DNA of 48,523 bases from Chersky-806 sp036502405 (GCA_036502405.1 DASXYP010000141.1:1-48523), one strand, 5' to 3'. Positions 23,773 through 31,484 are shown, counted from the stretch's first letter. Program-made: numbers and translations. Notes: a model not told the origin generated them from the letters alone.

Positions 23773-24102
23773 GTGTCTGACAAGATTCTGACGCTCTCGG
23801 ACGCCACGTTCGACGAGACGGTCAAGGCCTCCGACACCCCGGTCGTCATCGACTTCTGGGCGGAGTGGTGCGGGCCCTGCAAGATGATCGCCCCGGCGCT
23901 CGAGGAGATCGCAGACGAGCACGCGGGCAAGCTCCAGGTCGCGAAGCTCAACGTCGACGACAATCCCGACACGGCGCGCCGGTTCGACGTGATGAGCATC
24001 CCGACGCTGCTCGTCTTCAACGACGGCTCGCCGGTCAAGCGCCTCGTCGGCGCCAAGGGCAAGGGCCAGCTGCTCCAGGATCTGTCCGAGTTCATCGGAT
24101 GA
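23773..24102 (+). CDS. trxA: thioredoxin
   Basis: 109 residues from GTG 23773, with AAAGGAA upstream; the frame is open to 23707 without a better start. Classic fold: TPVVIDFWAEWCGPCKMIAP (WCGPC active site), LNVDDNPDTARRFDVMSIPT with the cis-Pro, and LLVFNDGSPVKRLVGAKGK. Cytoplasmic protein-disulfide reductase, recycled by the adjacent TrxB. The TACACT at about 23719 could give trxA its own promoter as well as read-through from trxB. Confidence 0.95.
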   Translation: MSDKILTLSDATFDETVKASDTPVVIDFWAEWCGPCKMIAPALEEIADEHAGKLQVAKLNVDDNPDTARRFDVMSIPTLLVFNDGSPVKRLVGAKGKGQLLQDLSEFIG

Positions 24103-24196
24103 CCCGACCCGCCCCCGGGATGCGCGCGTCCGTGCGACCACGGAGCGCGCGAACAGCCCGTCGGGGTGGGTGAGGGCCACGGGAGTGGCCGCCGCG

Positions 24197-25204
24197 ATGA
24201 CGACCGAGATCCTCCGGCGCGCCAGCACCGGCAAGGCGGTGCGCGACCTGCAGCAGCGCCTCGCCGCCGCGGGATTCGCGCCCGTCGGCGACGACGCGGG
24301 GATCTTCGGTCCCGCGACCGAGCGGGCGGTACATGCGTTCCAGGAGGCGCGCGGGATCCGGGTCGACGGCATCTGCGGGCCCGAGACGTGGGCGGCCGTC
24401 GTCGCGAGCGGCTTCGCCCTCGGCGACCGGCTCCTCTACGAGCGCAGCCCGAACCTGCGGGGTGACGACGTCGCCGAGCTCCAGCACCGGCTCAACGGAC
24501 TCGGCTTCGACGCCGGACGCGAGGACGGGATCCTCGGGCGCCAGAGCGCGGTCGCGCTGCGCGAGTTCCAACGCAACACCGGGCTCCCGGTCGACGGCAT
24601 CCTCGGACCCGAGACGCTCCGCGCGCTCGCCCGCGTGGGATCGGCGACACCCGGGTCGGTCGCTGCGGTGCGCGAGCGCGAGGCGCTGCGCGAGCCGCGT
24701 CGCATCCAGGACCACCGGGTGTTCCTCGCGGTCGGCCCCGAGTTCCAGACCCTCGGCGACGTCATCGGACGCGCGCTGTCGGGCATCGGTGCCCAGACCA
24801 TCACCGACTTCTCCGGCGAGGACGACTCGACGATCGCGACGCGGGCGAACCAGTACGAGGCCGATCTGTTCGTCGCCCTGCGGGCCGGCGACCGCTCCGG
24901 CTGCCGCTGCCACTACTTCGCGACAGGTCAGTTCCGCTCGGAGGCCGGCTTTCGCGTCGCCGGCGCCATCCAGGCCGAGCTCGAGACCGTGCTCGGGCCG
25001 ACCGAGGGCGACGGCCCGTGCGGCCGGACGTTCGCGATCCTGCGCGAGACCCGGATGGCGGCGGTGGTCTGCGAGCCGGTCGGCGAGCAGGACGTCGAGG
25101 CCATGGGCGCGCTCGTCGCCGCGGTGGCCGACGTCGGCGCCGCGATCACCCGGGGCATCCGCCGCGGCATCGAGGAGCAGCCGGCCGATGCGGGCGGACG
25201 CTGA
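24197..25204 (+). CDS. cwlM: CwlM-like peptidoglycan-binding pseudo-amidase
   Basis: 335 residues from ATG 24197 (GTG 24170 and 24185 are alternatives). No signal peptide, so probably cytoplasmic. Two peptidoglycan-binding-1 repeats at about 12-70 (VRDLQQRLAAAGF, FGPATERAVHAFQ, GICGPETW) and 90-145. An amidase_3-like domain at about 170-325 follows. The family's zinc His motif (GHGG) is replaced by VGPEF, and SIHAN by ALRAG; Glu293 in the VCEPV strand may be the one conserved catalytic residue. Mycobacterial CwlM is a cytoplasmic regulator of MurA, not an amidase; the same is inferred here. Position after trxA matches. Confidence 0.85.
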   Translation: MTTEILRRASTGKAVRDLQQRLAAAGFAPVGDDAGIFGPATERAVHAFQEARGIRVDGICGPETWAAVVASGFALGDRLLYERSPNLRGDDVAELQHRLNGLGFDAGREDGILGRQSAVALREFQRNTGLPVDGILGPETLRALARVGSATPGSVAAVREREALREPRRIQDHRVFLAVGPEFQTLGDVIGRALSGIGAQTITDFSGEDDSTIATRANQYEADLFVALRAGDRSGCRCHYFATGQFRSEAGFRVAGAIQAELETVLGPTEGDGPCGRTFAILRETRMAAVVCEPVGEQDVEAMGALVAAVADVGAAITRGIRRGIEEQPADAGGR

Positions 25205-25228
25205 CCGGACCGCGCTCGCGGTCCGGTC
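25203..25228. terminator. bidirectional hairpin between cwlM-like gene and parB
   Basis: GACCGGACCGCG (25203-25214) and CGCGGTCCGGTC (25217-25228) form a perfect 12-bp GC-rich stem around CT. It starts inside the stop of the plus-strand gene and ends three bases before the parB stop. Convergent transcription units meet here. There is no long U-tract. Confidence 0.7.
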
Positions 25229-25231
25229 GAA

Positions 25232-26131
25232 TCACTCGGTGATGATCTTGTAGATGCGCTCGAGGTCCTCGAGCGTCGAGAACTCGATCGTCACCTTCCC
25301 ACGCTTGGTCCCCATGTCGACTCTCACGCGCGTGTCGAGGTGGTCGCCGAGGAGGCTCTCCAGCTCGAGCAGGCCCGGCGGACGCAGCTGGCGCGTCGCC
25401 GACGAGTCCGCCGAGTCACCGTTCGCGTCGCCGCCGCGATCCGGGGTCCCCAACCCCCGGTCGGATACGACGACCGGCTCGCGCAGCTCGTCCTCCACCG
25501 CGCGCACGGAGAGGCCCTCGGCGACGATCCGCTGCGCCAGCTTCTCCTGGAGGGCCCGGTCCGGGGTGCCGAGCAGCGCCCGGGCATGGCCCATCGTCAG
25601 CGACCGGTCGCGGACCAGGCGCTGCACCGTGGGCGGAAGCTGGAGGAGCCGGAGGGTGTTCGTGACCGAGGTACGACTGCGCCCGACCCGGATCGACACC
25701 TCCTCGTGGGTGAGCCCGAAGTCCTCGACGAGCTGCTGGTAGGCCGCGGCCTCCTCCAGCACGTTGAGGTCGGCACGGTGCACGTTCTCCACCAGCGCGT
25801 GCTCGAGCGCCGATGCGTCGTCCGTGTCGCGGACCAGCGCCGGGATGTTCTGCAGGCCGACACGACGTGCCGCCCGCCAGCGGCGCTCACCCGCGATCAG
25901 CTCGTAGCCGTCGTCGGTCGCGCGCACGAGCACCGGCTGGAGGATCCCCACCTCGCGGATGGACTCGTCGAGCGACGCGAGCTCCTCCTCGTCGAAGTGC
26001 TCGCGGGGCTGGAACGGGTTCGGCCGGATCGCCGCCACCGGCAGCTCGTCGAGTCCTCCCGAGCCCCCCTCGGGAATCCCCGCCGGAATGAGTGCCCCGA
26101 GCCCCTTACCCAGCCCGCCGCGTCGCGCCAC
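25232..26131 (-). CDS. parB: chromosome partitioning protein ParB
   Basis: 299 residues from GTG 26131. N-terminal ParA-stimulating segment RRGGLGKGLGALIP, then the CTPase/ParB-Srx region with LPVAAIRPNPFQPREHFDEEEL and the GERRWRAAR motif. A helix-turn-helix follows (LTHEEVSIRVGRSRTSVTNTLRLLQLP), then a C-terminal dimerisation domain (RVRVDMGTKRGKVTIEF). It loads at parS and spreads as a CTP-gated clamp. parB starts inside the last codons of parA (26-bp overlap), so the pair is translationally coupled. Confidence 0.96.
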   Translation of the reverse strand: MARRGGLGKGLGALIPAGIPEGGSGGLDELPVAAIRPNPFQPREHFDEEELASLDESIREVGILQPVLVRATDDGYELIAGERRWRAARRVGLQNIPALVRDTDDASALEHALVENVHRADLNVLEEAAAYQQLVEDFGLTHEEVSIRVGRSRTSVTNTLRLLQLPPTVQRLVRDRSLTMGHARALLGTPDRALQEKLAQRIVAEGLSVRAVEDELREPVVVSDRGLGTPDRGGDANGDSADSSATRQLRPPGLLELESLLGDHLDTRVRVDMGTKRGKVTIEFSTLEDLERIYKIITE

Positions 26132-27557
26132 TGCTCACCTCTTTCGCCAGCTCCCGGTACGCCACCGCGCCCCGGGAGGTCGAGTCGAACACGATGATCG
26201 GTTGACCGAACGACGGGGCCTCGGAGAGGCGGACCGTCCGCGGCACGACCGTCTGGTAGACCCGCCGGCCGAAGTGCTGCCGCACCTCCTGCTCCACCTG
26301 ATCGGCGAGCTTGGTGCGGGCGTCGTACATGGTGAGGACGATCCCCCGGACATCGAGCTTCGGGTTGAGGTTCGTCCGCACCAGCGTCACGTTCCGGATC
26401 AGCTGGCTCAGCCCCTCCAGCGCGTAGTACTCGCACTGGATCGGAACGATGACGTCGTCCGCGGCGGCGAGCCCGTTGACGGTCAGCAGGCCCAGCGACG
26501 GGGGGCAGTCGATGAGCACGTAGTCGTACTCGTCGCGAACCTCCTCGAGCGCCCGCCGGAGCTTCAGCTCCCGGCTGAACGCGGGCACCAGCTCGATCTC
26601 CGCCCCGGCCAGGTCGATGGTCGCGGGGGCCACGAAGAGGTTCTTGAGGCTCGTCGGCTCCACGCAGTCCTCGATGGCCGCGTTGGTCATGATCACGTCG
26701 TAGACCGACGCCTGCAGGTTGCGGGCGTTGATGCCGAGCCCGGTCGTGGCGTTGCCCTGCGGGTCGAGGTCCACCACCAGCACCCGGTAGCCGAGCTCGG
26801 CCAGTGACGCCCCGAGGTTCACCGACGTGGTGGTCTTGCCCACCCCGCCCTTCTGGTTCGCGATGGCGATGATCCGGGGCAGCTCGTAGGTCGTGGGCTC
26901 GTCGTCGGCTTCGGCATCGGCACCCTCGGCCTCGTCGACCTCGCGCGAGCGCTCCTCCGAGCCCGGGATCCCGACGCTCCCCGCCCGGGTCATCGTTGCG
27001 GCCGGTTCGCTCGTCGGCGGGGCCACGTGGCCGCCCTCGGCCGGGGCGAGCACCGCGGTCTCCGCGGGCTGGCCCTCGACCGCGGCCGGAGCCGGGGCCG
27101 GGGCGGGCGTCGAGACGGCGGGCGACGGCGTCGGCGCCGGGTCCTGTTCCTGGGTGGTGGGTGCGGTCTTCACGGGCCAGCTGTCCTCGTTGGGGGGCGT
27201 GGGCACCGGGTCCGGGGGCATGGGGACCGGCGGCGCCTCGGTGACGGGCGGGGTGGAGACGATCGGTGGCGGGGAAGCGACCGCCGGGGGCAGGTCGGAC
27301 GCGGGCCGGCTGGGCGGGGTGTAGCGCCAGCTCGGTGGCTCGCCCGACGGTGCCGAGGCGCTCGGGGCCTCCGGCGGCTCGGCCGGCTCGACGGTCTCCG
27401 CGGGCTCAGCGACGCCGGGGGGGTGCTCGACGGCGTCCTCCCGGGCGTCGGGCTCCGGGGCCACGGGCGGGGGAGGTTCCGCGGGCTCCGCCTGTCGCCG
27501 GCGGGATCCGAACAGCCGCCGGCCGCGACCCTTCGGATCGGTGCCCTCGGTTGGCAT
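26106..27557 (-). CDS. parA: chromosome partitioning ATPase ParA with long Pro-rich N-terminus
   Basis: 483 residues from ATG 27557 (GAGAGGA upstream); the more distal ATG 27596 falls inside the likely -10. Residues 1 to about 225 are a Pro/Ala/Glu-rich, probably disordered extension. The deviant-Walker ATPase follows: ANQKGGVGKTTTSVN (KGGVGKT at 236-242), VLVVDLDPQGNATTGLG, YVLIDCPPSLGLLTVNGLAAA. It forms a nucleoid-bound gradient that moves ParB-parS complexes. Ordinary ParA is about 260-300 residues. An internal ATG at 26993 would give a normal-length protein but has no visible Shine-Dalgarno. Confidence 0.92.
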   Translation of the reverse strand: MPTEGTDPKGRGRRLFGSRRRQAEPAEPPPPVAPEPDAREDAVEHPPGVAEPAETVEPAEPPEAPSASAPSGEPPSWRYTPPSRPASDLPPAVASPPPIVSTPPVTEAPPVPMPPDPVPTPPNEDSWPVKTAPTTQEQDPAPTPSPAVSTPAPAPAPAAVEGQPAETAVLAPAEGGHVAPPTSEPAATMTRAGSVGIPGSEERSREVDEAEGADAEADDEPTTYELPRIIAIANQKGGVGKTTTSVNLGASLAELGYRVLVVDLDPQGNATTGLGINARNLQASVYDVIMTNAAIEDCVEPTSLKNLFVAPATIDLAGAEIELVPAFSRELKLRRALEEVRDEYDYVLIDCPPSLGLLTVNGLAAADDVIVPIQCEYYALEGLSQLIRNVTLVRTNLNPKLDVRGIVLTMYDARTKLADQVEQEVRQHFGRRVYQTVVPRTVRLSEAPSFGQPIIVFDSTSRGAVAYRELAKEVSSGATRRAG

Positions 27558-27594
27558 GGGGACTGTCCTCTCGGGGGTACGCGCGGGAGCTCTC

Positions 27595-27624
27595 ATCCTC
27601 GACGAACGTTCACCCCATGGTCAA
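27595..27624 (-). promoter_or_regulatory. parA promoter
   Basis: On the minus strand TTGACC (27624-27619), an 18-bp spacer and GAGGAT (27600-27595) form a plausible promoter, with transcription starting near 27588. The parS at 27646-27661 lies about 22 bp upstream of the -35, so ParB spreading could repress it. It supports the parA start at 27557. Confidence 0.55.
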
Positions 27625-27645
27625 GGCTTTCAGGCCGCAAATCGA

Positions 27646-27661
27646 TGTTCCACGTGAAACA
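27646..27661. promoter_or_regulatory. parS: parS site 1
   Basis: TGTTCCACGTGAAACA differs from the canonical parS 16-mer TGTTTCACGTGAAACA at one position. It lies between parA and rsmG, about 4 kb from the DnaA boxes next to dnaA, where actinobacterial parS sites cluster. Confidence 0.93.
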
Positions 27662-27779
27662 TCGCGGACCGAACCCCGTCAGGCGGCCTCACGGGCGCCC
27701 CGGTGGGCCCGGCGGCTCCCGCCCGGTCTCACGTTCTGCGGCGGGCCGCGCGGTGCGCGACGACCCGGGTCGGCCGCGA

Positions 27780-27795
27780 CGTTCCACGTGGAACA
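27780..27795. promoter_or_regulatory. parS: parS site 2
   Basis: CGTTCCACGTGGAACA, with a perfect 14-bp palindromic core GTTCCACGTGGAAC at 27781-27794. It ends one base before the rsmG stop codon and lies 134 bp from parS site 1, so the two can nucleate one ParB complex. Confidence 0.9.
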
Positions 27796-28419
27796 TCACC
27801 AGATCGGTCGGTGCCCCGGCCGGCCCACCCGGCGCGGCCAGCGCTCGTCGAGCGGCTGGACCTTCTGGATGACCACGAACGACGCCTCATCGACCCGCAG
27901 CGTCTCCGCCGGTCCCAGGCCCAGCCGGGCCAGGCCGTCCTCGGGCCAGCGTGCCGGGTCGCCGCCCGGGGGCTCGCTGACGCTCAGCCGGCCGCCGACG
28001 GCCAGGAAGGCGCTGGCGCACTCCGCGGTGACCGGCGGAGCGGCGAAGCCCCGGGCCACGACCAGCGGAAACCCCTCCCGGAGCCGAGCCTCACGTCCTT
28101 CGGCCTCGGCCCGGCCCTCGACCACCTCGATCCGGTCGGCCAGACCGAGCGTGGCGAGCGCGTCGGAAAGGAACCCGACCGACCGGGACCGGGAGTCGAG
28201 CAGGACGCCACGCGCCCCGGGCCAGGCCCGAGCCAGCACGAGCCCGGGCACACCCCCGCCGCTGCCCAAGTCGAGGAACGATGCGGGCGGGTCACCGAGC
28301 GCGCCCGCCCAGGCCGCCGTGTGGTCCAGGTGCGCCTCGATCGGCCCCGGACCGAGCAGCCCGATCTCCCGGGCCGCCGCGAGGATCTCGAGCAGCTCCC
28401 GCCGCCCGGCCACCGTCAA
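27796..28419 (-). CDS. rsmG: 16S rRNA (guanine-527-N7)-methyltransferase
   Basis: 207 residues. RsmG/GidB methylates G527 of 16S rRNA with SAM; loss gives low-level streptomycin resistance in several bacteria. Motif I is ASFLDLGSGGGVPGLVLA, followed by VLLDSRSRSVGFL and VVARGFAAPPVTAECASAFL. The longest frame starts at TTG 28419, overlapping the jag stop; GTG 28413 is an alternative two codons on. It lies between jag and parA, the standard place. Confidence 0.93.
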   Translation of the reverse strand: MTVAGRRELLEILAAAREIGLLGPGPIEAHLDHTAAWAGALGDPPASFLDLGSGGGVPGLVLARAWPGARGVLLDSRSRSVGFLSDALATLGLADRIEVVEGRAEAEGREARLREGFPLVVARGFAAPPVTAECASAFLAVGGRLSVSEPPGGDPARWPEDGLARLGLGPAETLRVDEASFVVIQKVQPLDERWPRRVGRPGHRPIW

Positions 28420-29342
28420 GCGGGGTGGATCACCACGTAGCGCCGGGGCTCCTCGCCCTCGGAGCTGGTCTCGACCCCGTCGATCTCGGCGACGGTGTCG
28501 TGCACGACCTTGCGGTCCGGCGACGCCATCGGCTCCAGCACCTGGTCCTCGCCGGTCTCGAGCACCTTCTCGACCAGGCCGCGGGTGAACCCGGCCAGCG
28601 CTTCGCGCCGCTTCTCCCGGTACCCGGCGACGTCCACGTGGATCCGGGCGCCGTGTCCCCCGGCCTCGCGCTGGACCACCGCCCGCACCAGCTCCTCGAG
28701 GGCGTTGAGGGTCGCGCCCTTCGGGCCGACCAGCAGCCCGAGGTCGGCGCCGGTGATCTTCACCGTGATGGCCTCGTCGATCTCCGTGCCCACTGCGGCC
28801 TCCGCACCGAAGGCCTCGACCAGGCCGGACGTGAACTCCGCCGCCACCTCGGCCTGGCGTTCCAGCGAAACCGTCGACTCTTCCATCTCGTTCCCCTTCG
28901 CACCGTCGTCACCCGAGCGGGCTGCACTGGTGCGGCCCCCGTCCTTCGCTTCGGAGCCATCGCGCGGCGGCTTCGAACGTCCGGCCTTGGCGGTCTCGCC
29001 GCGGCCCTTCCCCTCGCCCCGCGTCTTGCCCTCGCCCCGGCTCCTGCTCTCCCCGCGGCTCTTGCTCTCGCCGCGGCCGGGACCGTCGCCCCGGCCGCTG
29101 CCCTCGCCGCGCGACCGGCCGCCCTTGCCCTTGCGCCGTCGGCGATCTCCGGGCTTCTCGCGCGAGATCGGCTTCAGGCGGACCCGGACCCGGGCGTCGG
29201 CCCGACCGATCCGGCCGAACAGGCCGGCCTTGGGCTCCTCGACCACCTCGACCTCGACGTCATCCTCATGGACGCCGAGCTCGTCGAGTGCGGAGTCGAG
29301 CGCTTCGGCGACGGTCCGTCCTGTGGTCTCCACCCATTCCAT
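28416..29342 (-). CDS. jag: Jag/KhpB RNA-binding protein with RGE-rich linker
   Basis: 308 residues. Jag-N domain 1-58 (GRTVAEALDSALDELG, KAGLFGRIGRADARVRVRL), a charged linker at about 60-150, a KH domain with GLLVGPKGATLNALEELVR (about 202-220), and an R3H domain with SPDRKVVHDTVAEI near 274-288. The linker is built from short units such as SRGE, TRGE and GRGE, giving an Arg/Gly/Glu repeat. In Firmicutes KhpB/EloR binds RNA and affects cell elongation. It abuts yidC (no gap) and overlaps rsmG, one operon. Confidence 0.93.
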   Translation of the reverse strand: MEWVETTGRTVAEALDSALDELGVHEDDVEVEVVEEPKAGLFGRIGRADARVRVRLKPISREKPGDRRRRKGKGGRSRGEGSGRGDGPGRGESKSRGESRSRGEGKTRGEGKGRGETAKAGRSKPPRDGSEAKDGGRTSAARSGDDGAKGNEMEESTVSLERQAEVAAEFTSGLVEAFGAEAAVGTEIDEAITVKITGADLGLLVGPKGATLNALEELVRAVVQREAGGHGARIHVDVAGYREKRREALAGFTRGLVEKVLETGEDQVLEPMASPDRKVVHDTVAEIDGVETSSEGEEPRRYVVIHPA

Positions 29343-30449
29343 CTAGCGCTTCCGCTTCCGGTTGTTCTTGCGGCGCGCGCCGGACCCCGAGCCGGCGGTC
29401 CCGCCGGAGGTCGACTTCTTGGCGGTCGACGGCGTGGCCTTGGCGGGCGCGCTCTTCGCCGGGGCGCGCTTGGCCGGCTGGCTCTTGCCGGTGGCGCCCT
29501 TGGCGCCCGAGCTCTTGGCCCCGGACGGCGGCGGCTTCCCGTTCTCGCTGGGTGCGGGTTCGTCGGGCGCGGACGCGCTCGAGCTCGACGACAGTGACTT
29601 GAACAACCCCTTCACCCCGCCGGAGGCCGGGGGTGTGGCCTCGGTGCTCTTCGCCTCGATCACCGGCGGCGCCGGGCCGTCCCCCTTGCCCACCTTCGCC
29701 TTGTCGGCCTTCCCCTTCGGTGGCCCGGCCGCGGTGCCGATCGTCCGGTAGACGAGCTCCTGCTGGCCGATCTGCCAGATGTTGCTCGTGAGGAAGTAGA
29801 GCACGACGCCGGCGGGGATGTTCAGGGAGATGAATCCGAAGATCACCGGCATGACCTTGCCGATGATCTGCATCTGCGGGTTGACCTGGGTCTGGTTCCG
29901 CATGGTCTGGCGCTGCTGGAAGAACGCGCTGATGACCACCAGGCCGACGAGCACGTAGTAGGGAAGCGCGTTGCCGAAGCCCTTCGGGGCCTGCCCGGCC
30001 GCGGTCTGCAGGTTCATCCCGAAGAAGTCGAGGTTCACGACCTTGCAGTGGGGACCACTGCAGATGTCCGCGTACATCGACGAGCTGGTCGGGATGAAGT
30101 GCTGGATGTTCCTCAACATCTGGTAGAGGGCGATGAAGATCGGCGTCTGCGCCAGCAGGGGCAGGCAGCCCCCGAGCGGGTTGATGGAGTTCTCCTTGTA
30201 GAACTTCATCATCTCTTCGTTGAGCTTCTGCTTGTCGTTCTTGTACTTCGCCTGCAGCTTCTTGATCTCGGGCTGCGCCCGCTGCATCGCGATCATCGAC
30301 TTCGCCTGCTTCGCGGTGAGCGGGAACAGGATCAGGCGCACGACGATCGTGAGCATGATGATGGCGAAGCCGACGTTCGGAACGATCGAGTAGAAGAAGG
30401 CGAGGATGTAGCCCATCCCCTCCCGGATGCCGTCCCAGATGCTCTGCAC
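29343..30449 (-). CDS. yidC: membrane protein insertase YidC
   Basis: 368 residues. Core of the YidC/Oxa1/Alb3 insertase: NVGFAIIMLTIVVRLILFPLTAKQ, with the conserved Arg in the hydrophilic groove; the coiled loop MIAMQRAQPEIKKLQAKYKND; NPLGGCLPLLAQTPIFIALYQ; and FGFISLNIPAGVVLYFLTSNIW. A tail of about 115 residues rich in Lys, Ala, Pro and Ser ends in RRKNNRKRKR and probably binds ribosomes, as similar basic tails do. It sits between yidD and jag. Short N-terminus, Gram-positive type. Confidence 0.95.
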   Translation of the reverse strand: MQSIWDGIREGMGYILAFFYSIVPNVGFAIIMLTIVVRLILFPLTAKQAKSMIAMQRAQPEIKKLQAKYKNDKQKLNEEMMKFYKENSINPLGGCLPLLAQTPIFIALYQMLRNIQHFIPTSSSMYADICSGPHCKVVNLDFFGMNLQTAAGQAPKGFGNALPYYVLVGLVVISAFFQQRQTMRNQTQVNPQMQIIGKVMPVIFGFISLNIPAGVVLYFLTSNIWQIGQQELVYRTIGTAAGPPKGKADKAKVGKGDGPAPPVIEAKSTEATPPASGGVKGLFKSLSSSSSASAPDEPAPSENGKPPPSGAKSSGAKGATGKSQPAKRAPAKSAPAKATPSTAKKSTSGGTAGSGSGARRKNNRKRKR

Positions 30450-30454
30450 TGCTG

Positions 30455-30754
30455 CTACCTGCTTCCGGTCTCATGCGAACAGGTGTTCGCAGAGGGGACG
30501 GGGTCGTACCCGCCCGGGTTCCATGGGTGGCACCGACCGATCCGGCGCAGCGCCAGCCACCCGCCCCGGATCGCGCCGTGCTCGTCGACCGCCTCGAGCG
30601 CGTACTGGGAGCAGCTCGGCGCGAACCGGCAATGGGGTCGGGTCCAGGACATCGCGTGCTGGTAGCCCCGGATCAGCACCGTGGCCAGCCAGGCGGCGGG
30701 CGAGCGGCGCGGGCGGGCGGCGACGTCGCCGGACGGCGCCCCGACCGCGGTCAT
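30455..30754 (-). CDS. yidD: membrane protein insertion efficiency factor YidD
   Basis: 99 residues. Family core: LIRGYQHAMSWTRPHCRFAP, then SCSQYALEAVDEHGAIRGGW, and LRRIGRCHPWNPGGYDPVP. The three Cys positions and the R-C-H-P-x-N-P-G-G-x-D-P motif are diagnostic. It aids YidC-dependent insertion. The start overlaps the rnpA stop (ATGA), and yidC starts five bases after its stop. Confidence 0.94.
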   Translation of the reverse strand: MTAVGAPSGDVAARPRRSPAAWLATVLIRGYQHAMSWTRPHCRFAPSCSQYALEAVDEHGAIRGGWLALRRIGRCHPWNPGGYDPVPSANTCSHETGSR

Positions 30755-31218
30755 CGGTGGCGCTCCCCGGCGGTGCGGAGCACGGTGCGCAGCGACTCGC
30801 GCAGCTCGGCCGGTCCGGCGCTCATCGCGGCCGGTCCGGCGCCGACGAGGTACCGGCCGCCGGGGACGAGCTCGGCCTCGAGCTCGGAGACCAGGGCGCG
30901 CAGCCGGCGCTTGAGCCGGTTGCGGGCGACGGCGTCACCGACCGCTCGCGGCACCGCGTAGGCCACGCTCGGTGGCCGCTCGACGTCACCGCGCAGCAAA
31001 CGGGCGCTGAGCGCGCCGTGACGACGGGCGGGGATCCGGGCAAGGTCCCGGAAGGTCGCATGGCCGCGGACGCGCCAGATCAGGCGGAGAGCCGGGCGCG
31101 TCCGCGCCGGCGGCGCGTCTTCACGACGTTGCGACCCGCGCGGGTGCGCATCCGCAGGCGAAATCCGTGCTTCTTGCTGCGCTTCCGCTGGTTCGGCTGG
31201 AAGGTCCGCTTCACGCAT
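30751..31218 (-). CDS. rnpA: ribonuclease P protein component, frame extending through rpmH
   Basis: Protein subunit of RNase P, which matures tRNA 5' ends. The RnpA core is clear: ATFRDLARIPARRHG, SVAYAVPRAVGDAVARNRLK (the RNR motif) and a C-terminal helix ending TVLRTAGERHR. The frame has only two plausible starts. ATG 31218 gives 155 residues and encloses all of rpmH in another frame, as known in Thermus. CTG 31083 overlaps the rpmH stop (CTGA) and gives the usual 110 residues. GGAGG lies two bases before the ATG but six before the rpmH GTG. The longer extent is reported here; the true start needs proteomics. Confidence 0.8.
   Translation of the reverse strand: MREADLPAEPAEAQQEARISPADAHPRGSQRREDAPPARTRPALRLIWRVRGHATFRDLARIPARRHGALSARLLRGDVERPPSVAYAVPRAVGDAVARNRLKRRLRALVSELEAELVPGGRYLVGAGPAAMSAGPAELRESLRTVLRTAGERHR
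31080..31214 (-). CDS. rpmH: 50S ribosomal protein L34
   Basis: 44 residues from GTG 31214: KRTFQPNQRKRSKKHGFRLR followed by MRTRAGRNVVKTRRRRGRARL. This is the near-invariant L34 sequence. GAGGAGG is well spaced for this start. The gene is embedded in the open rnpA frame, with the ATG of that frame only four bases upstream. It heads the rpmH-rnpA-yidD-yidC-jag-rsmG operon, which runs away from dnaA. Confidence 0.97.
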   Translation of the reverse strand: MKRTFQPNQRKRSKKHGFRLRMRTRAGRNVVKTRRRRGRARLSA

Positions 31219-31303
31219 GGCCTCCTCGAGAGGTTCGCCCGTGGGGGGTCGGCATCGACCCGGCGGTGGGGGGTCGGCCGGGGCTGGATGGGCGCGGCCT
31301 CGG

Positions 31304-31333
31304 ATTCTACGATCCCGGACGGGTCACCTGCAA
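31304..31333 (-). promoter_or_regulatory. rpmH operon promoter
   Basis: On the minus strand TTGCAG (31333-31328), an 18-bp spacer and TAGAAT (31309-31304) form a near-consensus promoter. Transcription would start about 83 bases before the rpmH GTG. Divergent from the dnaA promoter. Confidence 0.7.
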
Positions 31334-31484
31334 TCCGGGGTGCGGCGGGCCAACCACCGTGGGCCGGGTGACGGTCGCGTCACCATCGGATGGCGCCCCC
31401 GCACCCGCACCCACGCCCGCAGAAGGTTGTGGATAGCACCCAAAACGTGCGGTTTCTCCACCCGGCGGAGGCTCCGCGCTCCCC

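Noticed and set aside
26893..27872. Plus-strand Gly/Ser-rich frames opposite the parA extension
   Set aside because: Complement of Pro/Ala codons of parA; no start signal and they run across the parS region.
28631..28643. GTCCACGTGGATC as a third parS
   Set aside because: Shares only the CCACGTGG core, lacks the flanking GTT/AAC that ParB needs, and lies in conserved jag codons.
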